Shown piece by piece: positions 52,801-63,117 of a stretch of DNA of 64,000 bases (its first letter is position 1; every line of letters starts with the position of its first letter). Origin of the DNA: Anodontia alba (taxonomy: Eukaryota > Mollusca > Bivalvia > Lucinida > Lucinidae); assembly GCA_964016985.1 (NCBI GenBank), contig OZ024828.1, positions 10,940,610 through 11,004,609 on the forward strand, in the 5' to 3' direction. The position numbers and the translations under genes are program-made. The notes beneath the pieces are model-generated. The model was given only the letters and a program-made list of their open reading frames with translations. It did no database searches and was not told the DNA's origin.

Positions 52801-53139
52801 TCGCCATTTATTCTGATGTAGCTCTATCAATAAATTAATCAGTCAATCAAAGTAAAACAATAACAGTCCGTCAGTCAGAAAGGTGAACACATCAGTCAAA
52901 TCTATTAGCCAGTCTATCAGTTGGTCAGTCAATCAGTCAGTCATTATGAATGAATTAATGAATAAATGTAAAATGAAGAACAGAAATGAATAAAAAGTAA
53001 ATCAATCAAATTTAATCTTTCATAATCGTTATCAATCATTCGTCTGTCTCCATCCCTCAGTTTCTTAGATTAGTGAATACTGTACACAGTACCTTCTTTT
53101 GTTTTTATACAGTTTTTCTAGTAGCAAGGCATACTTAAG

Positions 53140-53415
53140 CACGAAAACACGCCTATATAATTTTGACCCCCATAAACCCCACTTTTATATAGTAAAACTG
53201 GGGTTTACAGGGGTATACATTATTTTTCTTATTTCTGCTCAAAAACATAGATTGTGGGTACTCGTTAGAACCGCCTCGCCGAGGCGGTTCTAACGAGTAC
53301 CTACAATCTATGTTTTGAGCAGAAATTAGAAAATTATCAGAGTTTTTCAGCTGAAAATTTCCATTTTTTGGTGGTACAATTCTCAATATATTTGAATAGG
53401 TATGTTTTCGTTATG
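53140..53415 (-). mobile_element. F1 MITE copy 20
   Basis: B end CACGAAAACACGCC (CAT lost), A end GGTATGTTTTCGTTATG, hairpin intact apart from one change (ACCTACAATC). Confidence 0.9.
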
Positions 53416-53550
53416 TAATATGAACATGAACTGCAGGCGAGCTCGCAATTCACTATGCTCTGAAGAACCACATTTTGCAGTAACAGTACAACAGGATAAT
53501 ATTAAAGCGGTTGAAGTAGTTTGAGATAGGGTGTTGAGACATTAGATAGG

Positions 53551-53592
53551 GTGTGTGTGAGGGGGGGGAGGGGGGAGGGGGGGGAGGGGGTG
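53551..53592. repeat. G-rich tract
   Basis: GTGTGTGTGAGG then runs of 5-8 G separated by A. Enough G runs for quadruplex formation on the plus strand. Confidence 0.85.
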
Positions 53593-53660
53593 GTATTGTG
53601 GAATTGCTGTGGACCTTTGGAATAAGCGGACCAAAAATCGTCCAAAAATACAAAGTATAA

Positions 53661-53905
53661 CATCACGAAAACATGCCTATAGAATTTTGACCCCCTTAAA
53701 CCCCACTTTTATATAGTAAAACTGGGGTTTACAGGGGTATACATTATTTTTCTTATTTCTGCTCAAAAACATAGATTGTGGGTACTCGTTAGAACCGCCT
53801 CGCCGAGGCGGTTCTAACGAGTACCCACAATCTATGCTTAGAGCAGAAATACGAAAAATAACAGAATTTTTTATCTGAAAAATTTCATTGTTTGGTAGTA
53901 AAATG
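53661..53905 (-). mobile_element. F1 MITE copy 21, A end displaced
   Basis: B end CATCACGAAAACATGCC and an intact hairpin. The sequence breaks off at GTTTGGTAGTAAAAT (53905) where the A end should follow. The missing end appears inverted at 54038. Confidence 0.9.
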
Positions 53906-54037
53906 GAGATGACATTTATAAGCATTACAGCTTACAGTCAGATCCTATTCGACATGTCTGTTTTATCGATGTAACTTTATACGAGCTTTAAAATAAATAT
54001 TGTTTAAACCAAAAATTTAACGGTAGAGGCTGGGTCT

Positions 54038-54089
54038 CATTACGAAAACATGCCTATTCAAATATATTGAAAATTTTACTACCAAACAA
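54038..54089 (+). mobile_element. Detached F1 A end
   Basis: CATTACGAAAACATGCC to ATTTTACTACCAAACAATG. Its inner 19 bases are the exact inverse of the last bases of copy 21 and share its unusual GTTTGGTAGT variant. Best explained as the other side of an inversion breakpoint. Confidence 0.8.
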
Positions 54090-54121
54090 TGGCCTTGGAC
54101 CTGCGCCGCATGGAGCGCAGG

Positions 54122-54400
54122 CATTACGAAAACACGCCTATTCAAGTATATTGAAAATTTCACCACCAAAAATTGGAAGTTTTCAGATAATAATTCTGAT
54201 ATTTTTTTCCTATTTCTGCTCAAAAAACATAGATTGTGGGTACTCGTTAGAACCGCCTCGGCGAGGCGGTTCTAACGAGTATCAACAATCTATGTTTTGA
54301 TAGGAAATAAGAAAAAATATACACCCCTGTAAACCCCAGTTTTACTATATAAAAACGGGGTTTAAGGGGGTCAAAATTATATAGGCGTGTTTTCGTGATG
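54122..54400 (+). mobile_element. F1 MITE copy 22
   Basis: A end CATTACGAAAACACGCC, B end GGCGTGTTTTCGTGATG. Hairpin intact with one or two arm differences (AGTATCAACAATC). A GCGCCGCATGGAGCGC hairpin lies just to its left. Confidence 0.92.
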
Positions 54401-54411
54401 AGATAATTTAG

Positions 54412-54500
54412 AGTAAACGGCGGAGACCCAGATCAGATGCCGCAAACGCGGCATCTGATCAAGGTCTACACTTGTTGCTACTCATCCAGCAGTTTTCAGA
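54412..54500. mobile_element. F18 palindrome
   Basis: CGGAGACCCAGATCAGATGCC, GCAAACGCGGCATC, AAGGTCTACACTTGTTGC, CTCATCCAGCAG flank. Confidence 0.65.
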
Positions 54501-54589
54501 CACACAAAGAAATGGTAAACGTACTTTTAAAACTTTTATGACAAGTATGCTAAGGAGTTAGGTGGTCGAATATTTAGGTTATATATAGG

Positions 54590-54690
54590 TAATATCGGAC
54601 AGGCTTGAGCAAACAGTGTAGCCCAAGATCAGACACTGCAAAACTCGGCATCTGATCAGGGTTTGTACTGTATGCCACTCATCAAACAAA
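54590..54690. mobile_element. F18 palindrome
   Basis: CGGACAGGCTTGAGCAAACAG, TGTAGCCCAAGATCAGACAC, GGCATCTGATCAGGG, TTTGTACTGTATGCC, ACTCATCAAAC. Confidence 0.65.
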
Positions 54691-54761
54691 ATGGACCTTT
54701 TTAACATTTTAAGAAAAGTATGGTAAGGTTAACATGTCCAAATATTGAGGATATATCCGAG

Positions 54762-54970
54762 ACGCGACGTTAGAAAACGTACCTGCGAAAAAGTGCACAC
54801 ATTGAAGAATCTGACCAGCCTACGCATTCGCGCAGACTGATTAGAATCTTCATTAGGCACATTTAAAATGGCCAAGAATGCCAAGACACTGATCAGACGG
54901 CACGGATGCGCAGACTGATTTGAATCTTCGTTTGGCGCACATATCCGAAGGTTCATTTTTTGACGTTGTG
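54762..54970. mobile_element. F15 dimer
   Basis: ACGTTAGAAAACGTACCTGCG, CACACATTGAAGAATCTG to GAATCTTCATTAGGC, then CACTGATCAGACGGC to GAATCTTCGTTTGGCGC, TCCGAAGGTTCATTTTTTG. Confidence 0.75.
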
Positions 54971-55164
54971 GGTCACGCGGTGAAAAGGCTCATATAACGT
55001 AGACACGTAGGTGTTACCAAATTTTATTACACTGTTAAATCATTATATTAGGCAATACGCATGATACAAGTGCAATAAACAGTAACCAATGCGATAAATG
55101 CGAAGTATAGCGATGCCTTTGACCGCATTAATTCAATCAAAATGTAGTCGGAAGGCTTTAAAAT

Positions 55165-55395
55165 AGGCCGAGCCATGCGAAAACGTCTTCGGGGAAAAGC
55201 AGACAGCGAAGGCCCAGATCAGACTGCGCACCTGCGCAGTCTGATCTGGGCCATCGCCGTCCGCTCAGAATCATGGGGTACCACAGAACGTGTGAATGGA
55301 GAACAAATACCCGGATGATGCTATGCGCATGCGCAGGATGATCAGAATCTGCGCGTCTTTCACATGTTCCAAGGCAGTTTTTTGCTTAACGTGGC
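55165..55395. mobile_element. F15 element, GCGAAAACGTCTTCGG variant
   Basis: GAGCCATGCGAAAACGTC, perfect palindrome AGCGAAGGCCCAGATCAG / GCGCACCTGCGC centre / inverse, then CCCGGATGATGCTATGCGC and GTTCCAAGGCAGTTTTTTGC. Confidence 0.78.
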
Positions 55396-55581
55396 CCAAA
55401 TGATTAATTACAAGTACCCCTATCTACCGATTATCAATGATAATGAATAATGTAGTGAATCGTAGGGCAATACATAAGAAATCTATCAAAACCACTACGT
55501 CATAACTTGTACGTTACAAAAATACTTGCAAGAAACTGTGTTTTGATTTTTGGTTTAGACGGCCCATGCCGATTGTACTTT

Positions 55582-55650
55582 AACGCTTAGCATGCTGGGT
55601 AAAAGTTCAGCAGACATTTTGAAATTGTTATTTTTTTTTCAGAAAATAAA
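55582..55650. mobile_element. F8 left end
   Basis: AACGCTTAGCATGCTGGGTAA, GTTCAGCAGACATTTTG, TTTTCAGAAAATAAAACC. Followed by an F15-like half (CTGCGCAGCGG, GATCAGGGTCTTTGCTG). Confidence 0.6.
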
Positions 55651-55757
55651 ACCAGATCCGGCTGCGCAGCGGGAACGTCTGATCAGGGTCTTTGCTGTAC
55701 ACTTAGTAATACACAATCACTGTATATGGTATAGAATTAAGTAACAGAGAGTAAATT

Positions 55758-55850
55758 CAGCAAACACACAATATCGTTCATGTCACAACGTCATTTCGAC
55801 GTCGTAGCGACGTCGAAGCGATGTTGTTACGACGTTGTGTGTTTGCTGAG
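55758..55850. mobile_element. F4 palindrome copy 5
   Basis: CAGCAAACACACAATATCG and ACGTTGTGTGTTTGCTG ends; CAACGTC, TTCGACGTCG and GTAGCGACGTCGAA inside. Left arm with mismatches. Confidence 0.75.
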
Positions 55851-55954
55851 AGGGAGACTATGGGATGACCATTTTGCAGATGTTCAAAAACACATCATTT
55901 TAAATGTTTGTTTAAACGTTTCTATTTTATTTTCATTGTTGTCCAAAATTAAAA

Positions 55955-56105
55955 ATCAATTAAAAAAAAAAAAAAAAAAAAAAAGAAACAAACAACTAAA
56001 TATATATTTGAATAAATTAAACAACATTTAAAAATATAAAAAAAGTGGATTAAAATAGTATTCATATCCAGTTCTAAAAAAAAAAAAAAGAAAAAAAAAA
56101 AAAAA
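55955..56105. repeat. A-rich tracts
   Basis: A runs at 55961-55984 and 56077-56108 with AT-rich text between. Confidence 0.9.
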
Positions 56106-56324
56106 GAAAAAACGTGTCTTTTATCTGATAAATTCAGAAAGCTATAAGATAGGTGATTTCCTCTACAGGGTGCTCAAGGTTAAACTAAATGTATTTAGCA
56201 GGATGTACTTTTCTCGAACGGAATGGTTGATCACCAAATGAAACTGTGATGTCACAACAGGTATCATTTATGTGTGTGAGCCTTGTTGAAATGGAACTTG
56301 TGAAGGCGTTGATGTGTACTATGC

Positions 56325-56460
56325 ATGACCATATCAGCCGTCGCATTCGCTCAGTCTGATCAGGAGTTTTTTCTTCTGTTCGTTCATGCATTGCATTTGT
56401 GACTAACCTCCACCTAGATCAGACTGAGCGAATGTATATGCTGACTGGAGGCTGTACTTA
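56325..56460. mobile_element. F15-like palindrome arms, separated
   Basis: GCATTCGCTCAGTCTGATCAG at 56342 and its inverse CTAGATCAGACTGAGCGAATG at 56415, with ATATCAGCC/ATATGCTGA outside. Confidence 0.55.
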
Positions 56461-56769
56461 TTACATATATGATAAGGTATTTTACTGTTTAGGGAGGGTG
56501 TCATAAACTTCTGATTAAGGTGTGGTGAATCGATTACCGCGAAGTTGTTTTAGCAAACGCGATATCAAGCCGTGAGCACCGTGCCTAAACGGTTCGCATG
56601 GTTGGGGATGAAATAAAGAATTATATTCCAGAAACAAGTACCGAAAATCTGCAACCAACCAGTATTTGTTCTCTCAGATGTGTTACTTTTCAAGATATTT
56701 CGTGTTTTTCGCATTTATATAAGATGTTTTAGTGAAGAAAAGGCATTTGTCGTGCACACTCTAAGTATT

Positions 56770-56865
56770 CGGAAGGACAGGCCTGAGCAAACAGTGTGCA
56801 CCCAGATCAGACGCCGTGGCGTCTGATTAATGTCTACACTGTTTGCCACTCATCAAGTCGACTTG
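56770..56865. mobile_element. F18 palindrome
   Basis: CGGAAGGACAGGCCTGAGCAA, AACAGTGTGCACCCAGATC, GACGCCGTGGCGTC centre, GTCTACACTGTTTGCC, ACTCATCAAG. Confidence 0.7.
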
Positions 56866-56876
56866 TTTGACCCATG

Positions 56877-56990
56877 AATGCCTAGCGTCTCATAAAAGGG
56901 ACATTGGCAAACAGTGTAGACCCAGATCAGACGCCGCATAATGCGGCGTCTGATCTGAGTCTGCACTGCTTGCATTAAATACAAGAAATT
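56877..56990. mobile_element. F18 palindrome, best preserved
   Basis: ATGCCTAGCGTCTCATAAAAG, TTGGCAAACAGTGTAGACCC, GACGCCGCATAATGCGGCGTC centre, GAGTCTGCACTGCTTGC, then AATTTCTATTAAACATG. Confidence 0.78.
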
Positions 56991-57037
56991 TCTATTAAAC
57001 ATGATAAAATATTTACATTAAAGGCGTCCTAAATCTA

Positions 57038-57362
57038 CACTGTAAACAATCCCGTAGATTTTACTGTAAAATACTGGCAACTGGTTGCCAGCGCATTTAC
57101 GGTAAATTTTAAGGGCCCCTGTAGAACTTTTGCAGGAACTGCTTCGTAGAATGGGGTAAGGATGGGTAATCTCAAGATACGGTGCTGTAGCTCACACACC
57201 TAGTATTTCGTGCTACCTACCTTGGAAGTTGATTCTTATGAATATCAATATTATGCTCTGCAATGCGTGATTATTCCTGTAAATAATTTACAGGCGCACG
57301 TAAAATTTACGGCAGCCTGTTGCCAGTATTTAACCGTAAAATCTACGGGGCTTTTTACAGTG
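57038..57362. mobile_element. F12 MITE with CACTGTAAA ends and TA target
   Basis: CACTGTAAACAATCCCGTAG and CTACGGGGCTTTTTACAGTG are inverted ends, bordered by TA at 57036-57037 and 57363-57364. Subterminal TACTGGCAAC / GTTGCCAGTA and TTACGGTAAA / TTACGG repeats are mirrored. The TA duplication suggests a Tc1/mariner relative. The centre is not palindromic. Confidence 0.8.
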
Positions 57363-57659
57363 TATGGTACCCGGCTTGGACACGAGCCTCTTCATGTCAA
57401 CTCAAAACCTTTCTTAATGTGAATGCTAACTATGTAAGTTCTGATCAGAATGCCTAGATAAGCGAACAAGCATATCAGAGACCTTTAGGACCTCCCAACT
57501 TTAAAACAGCGAGATATGCGCATATTAAGTTTTGAGTTAATTGCGCATATGTAGAGACTATCTCACACAAATTAACGCATTTATGCCTAGTGGATTAGAC
57601 GTTGAAATGATCCATTAAAAAAGATATTGAATTGATCCATATTTTAAATGACTATTGTT
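57363..57659. other. No feature recognised
   Basis: Contains a small inverted GCGCATA pair near 57506-57548. Confidence 0.45.
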
Positions 57660-57770
57660 TTCAGTGAAACAATGCAAACCCGGAGCAGACATCACGTTCT
57701 GTGACGTCTGAACTGGGTCTACAATATTTGAGAAAACCACGTTGTATGATGCTAGGCATAAATAAGATAA
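57660..57770. mobile_element. F18 palindrome
   Basis: GTGAAACAATGCAAACCCGG, GACATCACGTTCTGTGACGTC centre, ACTGGGTCTACAATATTTG, then GATGCTAGGCATAAA. Confidence 0.6.
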
Positions 57771-58084
57771 TGAGATAGTTTTTGTCTTAAGACGTATTTG
57801 TCAGCTGAATATTGAACAAATAGCGGTATATTTGTTACATAGTTCAGAACTCAATGGAAGTCTGAAGCCTGCGTAAATGGAAACCACAGTTAGGACCGCG
57901 ATAGGTCCGACCAGGCAACAGACTATCGTTTAATTTGCTGAAATATGGAATATCTGTGACATTCCTCATTTGTCCTATGAAACTGCACGTCCCGCAGAAA
58001 AGTGGACAGCTTTGACCGATTGAAATGTTGACTTTCGAAGACTGTCCTATAATCACCTTGTGTGTCCCTCTTTTCGTCCGTGGT

Positions 58085-58375
58085 CAGTTGGCAAAATCGC
58101 CATAGCACTTTAACCGTTGGGAATGTTTTGATATATTTTTGCACACTGACAGATACCGACAAGATATAGCCAATGAACTTGCAAATGTAAGTTTTTTTGA
58201 CAGACGCTGAGCCGAGGCAAAAATGTGAAAATATTAAAATGGCCGTAACCTTTCGACCATGTGGAATATTTGATAATTTTTCACGTACTGATTGATACCA
58301 ACAAGATCTAGCCATTGACTTGCCGAATGTTTGATTTTATCGACCCGAGGCTGAGCCGAGGCAAATAGATCAGTT
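58085..58375. repeat. Two diverged tandem units of about 150 bp
   Basis: Shared: ACTTTAACCGTTGGGAATG / AACCTTTCGACCATGTGGAA; TGACAGATACCGACAAGATA / TGATTGATACCAACAAGATC; TAGCCAATGAACTTGC / TAGCCATTGACTTGCC; GCTGAGCCGAGGCAAA in both. Similar in style to F13. Confidence 0.75.
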
Positions 58376-58578
58376 CTATTATAAAAATTCACCATTTTTC
58401 ATAACTTTCAAATGTTCAGATCTGCCGTACAGTTGCTGCGTAACATAGCGATTTTATACTAAAACGATATGCAATATAAAGCGGCTGAAAGTTGATTCCT
58501 ATAAATATCAATATTCTCTTTTGTATCCTAAAAATACTGCTATTTTCGAATTTGTAAGTTACATATAGAACATAAGTA

Positions 58579-58913
58579 CAGTCGACTCTCGTTATCTCGA
58601 ATTCCATGGGACTCTATGAAACACTTCGAGATATCCGTACTTCGACATATCAGATTTGAGGAACTGAGGAAAACAATTAATCCAACAACCACCTTTAACA
58701 GAATGAATCTTTAATTTGACTCCCATGTTAGAGATATATTGAAAATATTGTGGAAAAGAGGAGAAATTGCTCCTATAAGGAGCAATTTCTCCTCTTTTCC
58801 ACAATATTTTGTTGCCTCTTGGTAGATCTCTGTGTTACAACAGGGACCAGATTTTCACTTCGAGATAAGCGGCTATTCGAGATAAGCGAGTTCGAGATAA
58901 CGAGAGTCGACTG
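58579..58913. mobile_element. Pogo-like MITE (CAGTCGACTCTCGTTATC ends)
   Basis: CAGTCGACTCTCGTTATCTC and GAGATAACGAGAGTCGACTG are exact inverses, bordered by TA (58577-58578, 58914-58915). A perfect central hairpin at 58737-58809 has GGAAAAGAGGAGAAATTGC arms. Right-hand TTCGAGATAAGC units repeat three times. No transposase. Confidence 0.88.
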
Positions 58914-59234
58914 TACAATAACTTTAGAAAAAGAGTCACACAGAAAACAGTAAAATCTAGGGCTCATCCAAGAAAAGCACAAAAATCTCACAATGAAGAA
59001 ACCAATTTTGCAATAGATGCGTTTACATTATCTCCCGTTACAAATTTTGTTACTTCCCTTTGCTTTAATGGTGACGATAATCAATAGAGTTAGGATTTAT
59101 GTTCTGATCGAAATTATAGAACATTATGTCCATAACTGGACCGCGTCAAGCAAAAAGTGCCAAAAAATTCCGAAACTCCAAGTATCACCCGGTTCTTTGC
59201 TATCCATTCATACATTCTGTAGTTTCCGATGATT
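58914..59234. other. No feature recognised
   Basis: Unique-looking AT-rich sequence. Confidence 0.45.
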
Positions 59235-59343
59235 CTGTTAGCGGACATTGAAGGTCCTGATCAGGCTGCGAGGATGCGCAGGCTGATGTGAACCTCCGCT
59301 TTCCACTTATGACCGAAGACACGTTTTCGCATGGCGCGGCTCA
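59235..59343. mobile_element. F15 right-half remnant
   Basis: GAAGGTCCTGATCAGGCTGCG / GGATGCGCAGGCTGATGTG, ACGTTTTCGCATGGCGCGGC end. Confidence 0.6.
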
Positions 59344-60184
59344 ATTAACAAGTATCTGCATGGAGAAAAGAAGTACATGAACTGTTCAAAATCTTATCCA
59401 ACGTTCAGTTCTTGAATTATTTTGAATTACTTGGATGTATATGTAACGCATTTTTGTTTTCAAAACGCTTTTATTAAAGTACTTTTTGGATGCCGGAATT
59501 CTGCCCGCCTGTTAATTCTACATTTATTAGAACGCCAATATGGTGCGGGATTAGCCCAGTTGGAAACAATACATCTCACATCATCGATTCTCCATCATAA
59601 ACGCTTTCCCACTAAGTTACACGGCTAGTTATGTCTAAATCAAGCGCCTACATGACAGCTCCTGTGGAGCACAACAAATTTGAAACCAAACGGTAAACCG
59701 GACTATCCACTGTGAATTTATGGCCAATGTTCCGCCTCATGGAAGCAAGAATGTAAATATTTAATGATTGCTATATTAAATGGGCAGACCTGCTGAGATT
59801 AGTGAGGTCTGTTCAAAAGGGACATGGTTATTACTCGACCCCATGGCCAGTGAGGGACGGTATTCGAGCTGTGTGATTGACAGCATCTGAAAAGCATTTA
59901 AATGAATTGAACTTTTCAAAGTCTCGCGAAGTCTCGTGTTTTATGACGTAGCATGTGGCGACAGCGATTGATGTCTGAGCGTTAATGGCGGAATTATAGC
60001 TTCAGAGACACCTTGGACCAGTGGCCATCGGTGTGGTAAGGCAATAAGTGACGCTGAATTTGGAATTTTCAGTTGCATGCACATAACAATTGCAGCAAGC
60101 AAGTATAACCGACACTAGTGGTAATTCAGAAGAAGCGCCGTAGGTATACCTTATTCCGTTTAACACAATAGACAAGAAAACTAT
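59344..60184. other. No gene recognised
   Basis: A weak tRNA-like string (GGGATTAGCCCAGTTGG, CGATTCTCC) lies at 59546-59590, without stems. Nothing else identifiable. Confidence 0.45.
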
Positions 60185-60252
60185 CTTTGAAAACAATGTA
60201 GATCCAGATGAGGCGGCTCGCGAGCCATCTCATCAGGATCAACACTGTTTGC
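60185..60252. mobile_element. F16/F18-type palindrome
   Basis: TTGAAAACAATGTAGATCC, ATGAGGCGGCTCGCGAGCC centre, CATCAGGATCAACACTGTTTGCC. Confidence 0.6.
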
Positions 60253-60783
60253 CTTTCGGGTTTGAAATTTTGTCACTACATGGTTTGGCGTTTTGTTTTC
60301 AAATTTTGCATACATGTACATTGCCAACATATATGTACGATTAAAGCAATAAGTCGTAAATGTGTACGTTTTGTAGCAGCAGACCGACCGCATTATGTGT
60401 GTTAAGCCAAGGTGTAAAAGAGACAGAAAAAGAACAGGCAGTCAGGCAGACAGAAAATTTTATTCGGAATCAGGTTAGAGACAAAAAAAAAAAGTTAAAT
60501 AAAATCCAATCCAAGATAAAACACAAGAAAATGAAACTGCTAAAACCGAAATGGATTGCTCGATACAGGTGTGTCAAAACTGAATCAAACAAAATATAAC
60601 CATCACAAGGATGTAGTTCCAATTTCGGTTTAAAATCATGGGTAACCAGGGAAGTTGTGGGGACTTCTCACGGCGTACGTAGACTGCTTGATGACATTCT
60701 AATGTTTGGGGACAACACAACACTATGTAATGACATACAAGTATGTCCTATGAGTCGGTCCTTATGACTACTTGTGATCATGT
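60253..60783. other. No feature recognised
   Basis: A-rich run at 60481-60493; an 79-codon Lys-rich frame at 60360-60599 has no recognisable domain. Confidence 0.4.
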
Positions 60784-61087
60784 ACTTGTATTAGTTTGTT
60801 TGTTTGTGTTGAGGTTTTACGGCCCAGTCAACCCAATGGGATCATGTCGAGCGCGGTCAGTTTACCTTACCACACTTTTACAGAGCAGGCTCTGTCTTCT
60901 AAGCGGTTAACCAGTATTGTGCACATTCTTTCGCCAGAAACTGACAATTGCCCTTCTTGAATCAGCGGAAGGGAGAGAATGACCGTAGAAAATATTTCAT
61001 GATCAAATCTCCACGAAAGAATGTTGCCGACCCGGTGTGGGTCGGAAGCGCATCCAACTGAGCCACCGACGCCGGCACTTGTATTAG
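60784..61087 (-). mobile_element. F9 SINE with 11-bp target duplication, head internally deleted
   Basis: Body 60795-61076 on minus, flanked by ACTTGTATTAG (60784-60794, 61077-61087). Minus strand head GCCGGCGTCGGTGGCTCAG keeps the A box, but sequence from the anticodon region through the B box is missing (GCGCTTCCGACCCACACC). Body matches 46349-46652 almost throughout. Tail CTCAACACAAACAAAC. Confidence 0.92.
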
Positions 61088-61390
61088 TAGGCGTGCTTCA
61101 GACATGTATGTAGTACTTCTGTAGAATGAAACTTAGTAATACACTCCGTTGTACTAAAATATTCTAACAGGAATGACCCTTGAGAGCAATGTAAACATTA
61201 TTAAAATTAAAAACAGTTAAAGTGTCAAGTCTATCTAGTTTATACGAATAAGGCCTCATCAGTGACTGTCATATAGTTTTGCAAAACTCTCGGAATGGAC
61301 CCAGTTACCACAAAGGACCAGAAATTATAAACTATACTATAGTGAAGTACGGTGAGACGTTTTACGGCCGCCACACAACACCAACACCAG

Positions 61391-61627
61391 GCCCTGAGGT
61401 TATAAAACTTTTTTCATGCTCAATTGAGCATGATTTTTTTCATGCTAATAAATCTTAATTAACTAACGATTGCAAATTCGTTTTTGCTAAGCATAGCTGG
61501 GCATGAAATTGTCTCTGCTAATAAATATGAAAATGTCAACTATTGTTGGCATTTTCATATTTATTAGCAGAAAAAAATTCATGCTCAGCTGAGTTGAGCA
61601 TGAAAAAAGTATTATAACGTCGGGACC
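61391..61627. mobile_element. F5 palindromic MITE copy 2
   Basis: GCCCTGAGGTTATAAAACTT and TATTATAACGTCGGGACC ends, CATGCTCAATTGAGCATG on the left, AAATATGAAAATG arms, CAGCTGAGTTGAGCATG on the right. Same order as copy 1. Confidence 0.85.
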
Positions 61628-62019
61628 AGTTGTAGTGAAGATGAATCAATTCCAAAAGGAACAGCCCTTTAGAGCAATGATCAATCTCGCAAAATCAAAC
61701 ATCGTTTAAGTTTTCTGAGCCAGAATAGCTAGTTTCGGCCAATTAGGCCAATTAGATTTTTTTTAATCGGGCAAAGCAAAATGTCTGTTTGCAAATGATG
61801 CAGAACCGTGCTTAAAGGATAAAAGGTCTTCACTGAGATTTGATACTACTGGTAGGACTTGAACCGGTTTTACCTGTGTATACCCTAAAATTCGATTCCG
61901 ACAAATTTCTAAATTGCCAGTTGAAAAGGCTGTGTCCCCTGACCGTGGCCGTTTCTGGTTATCTCAATATTTATCTAGTTATCCGTATAATGACATTTTA
62001 CCGTATCTACCCCATTCAT
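61628..62019. other. No feature recognised
   Basis: Short direct repeat GGCCAATTAGGCCAATTAG at 61738-61756; otherwise unique-looking. Confidence 0.45.
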
Positions 62020-62115
62020 TTGGACAGACAGACCTGAGCAAATAGTTAAGACTCAGTCCGGACGCCACTGACTGTAGCGTTTTGTCAGTGTCTGCACTGA
62101 TGTTAGTCATCATCA
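62020..62115. mobile_element. F18 palindrome, decayed
   Basis: TTTGGACAGACAGACCTGAGC, AAATAGTTAAGACTC, GACGCCACTGACTGTAGCG, GTGTCTGCACTGATG, CATCATCAG. Confidence 0.55.
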
Positions 62116-62116
62116 G

Positions 62117-62359
62117 GGCCCAGTTGTTCAAAGCTTCGTTAGCTTAACGAGCTCATTAGTAGTCAAAATGCTAACTGTTCTAATAAGTACAATATCTAAC
62201 TCACAGGTACTTTTGCTGATAAAATGTGAGTAGCTTTTGCAAATGCAAAAGCTACTCACATTTTTTCAGCAAAAATATTAGCAGATATGCCATATCTAAT
62301 GATCAAAGTTTTAACGATATGTTAACTAACGGCATCGCTAGTTTTGAACAACTGGACCC
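62117..62359. mobile_element. F2 MITE copy 5
   Basis: GGGCCCAGTTGTTCAAAGC and TTTTGAACAACTGGACCC ends. Perfect central hairpin AAAATGTGAGTAGCTTTTGC / inverse. Four bases separate it from an F1 copy. Confidence 0.88.
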
Positions 62360-62363
62360 AGAT

Positions 62364-62501
62364 CATTACGAAAACACGCCTATTCAAATATATAGAAAAT
62401 TTCACCTACAAAAATTTATCATTTCTAGATAAAAATCTCTGATATTTTTCATATTTCTGCTCACAAAGGGGTCAAAATTATATAGACTTGTTTTCGTGAT
62501 G
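62364..62501 (+). mobile_element. F1 MITE copy 23, core deleted
   Basis: A end CATTACGAAAACACGCC and B end GACTTGTTTTCGTGATG are both present. The interior from inside the left hairpin arm (ATTTCTGCTCA) to the B-side AAGGGGGTC block is gone: 138 bp instead of about 280. Confidence 0.9.
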
Positions 62502-63117
62502 TATTTTAAACCTGTCAAGCAGTAAAAAGGATATTTATATATATATATTGTTTTAATGTTAGGTCAAGTATGGTAAGGATTAATGGCGTCTGAATACTTA
62601 GGGTAATTACTCATCAGTGAGTTCTTGCAGTAAAAGTATGAAATTACCAAACTGCTGTGATGGAATAGTGGTGATGAGTGCCTAAAAACAGAAAAAAAGG
62701 AAACCACTAACAAACCAGGACTGGCCCGACCACACACATTGGTGATCAACAACTATCTATTATAGATTAAAAAAAAATGTCTGAGAACAGACTCACCGTC
62801 GGGCATATAAAAAAAAAGGAAATGAACACTTTTGAACTGAATTGACCACCATGCATGAAGTATGACGCATAACTCCGACATTAATTGGAACTGGTTGTAA
62901 TCTTTTTTTATTGTTCACCAAAATCATATTTTCAATACGAGTATGACCTAGGTCGCCATAAATGCTGATTCCGAAAATGCTTGTTCTGAGATTAGTAACA
63001 CAGTTAAGGTGTTAATAGACTCCCGCACTTCTGATAAAATATGAATAAAAACTATCCTAGTCTACTGGCACTAAATGACTGTATCTATCTGTTCAACACT
63101 TTTGTATTCATCAATGA
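62502..63117. other. No feature recognised
   Basis: Unique-looking with a short AT dinucleotide run at 62536-62549. Confidence 0.45.

Noticed and set aside
57038..57362. hAT superfamily assignment for the CACTGTAAA element
   Set aside because: hAT elements leave 8-bp duplications; only TA is seen on both sides, so a Tc1/mariner-type target is the better reading.
59541..59625. tRNA-like sequence (GGATTAGCCCAGTTGG)
   Set aside because: Only an A-box-like string is seen; no matching stems or proper B box.
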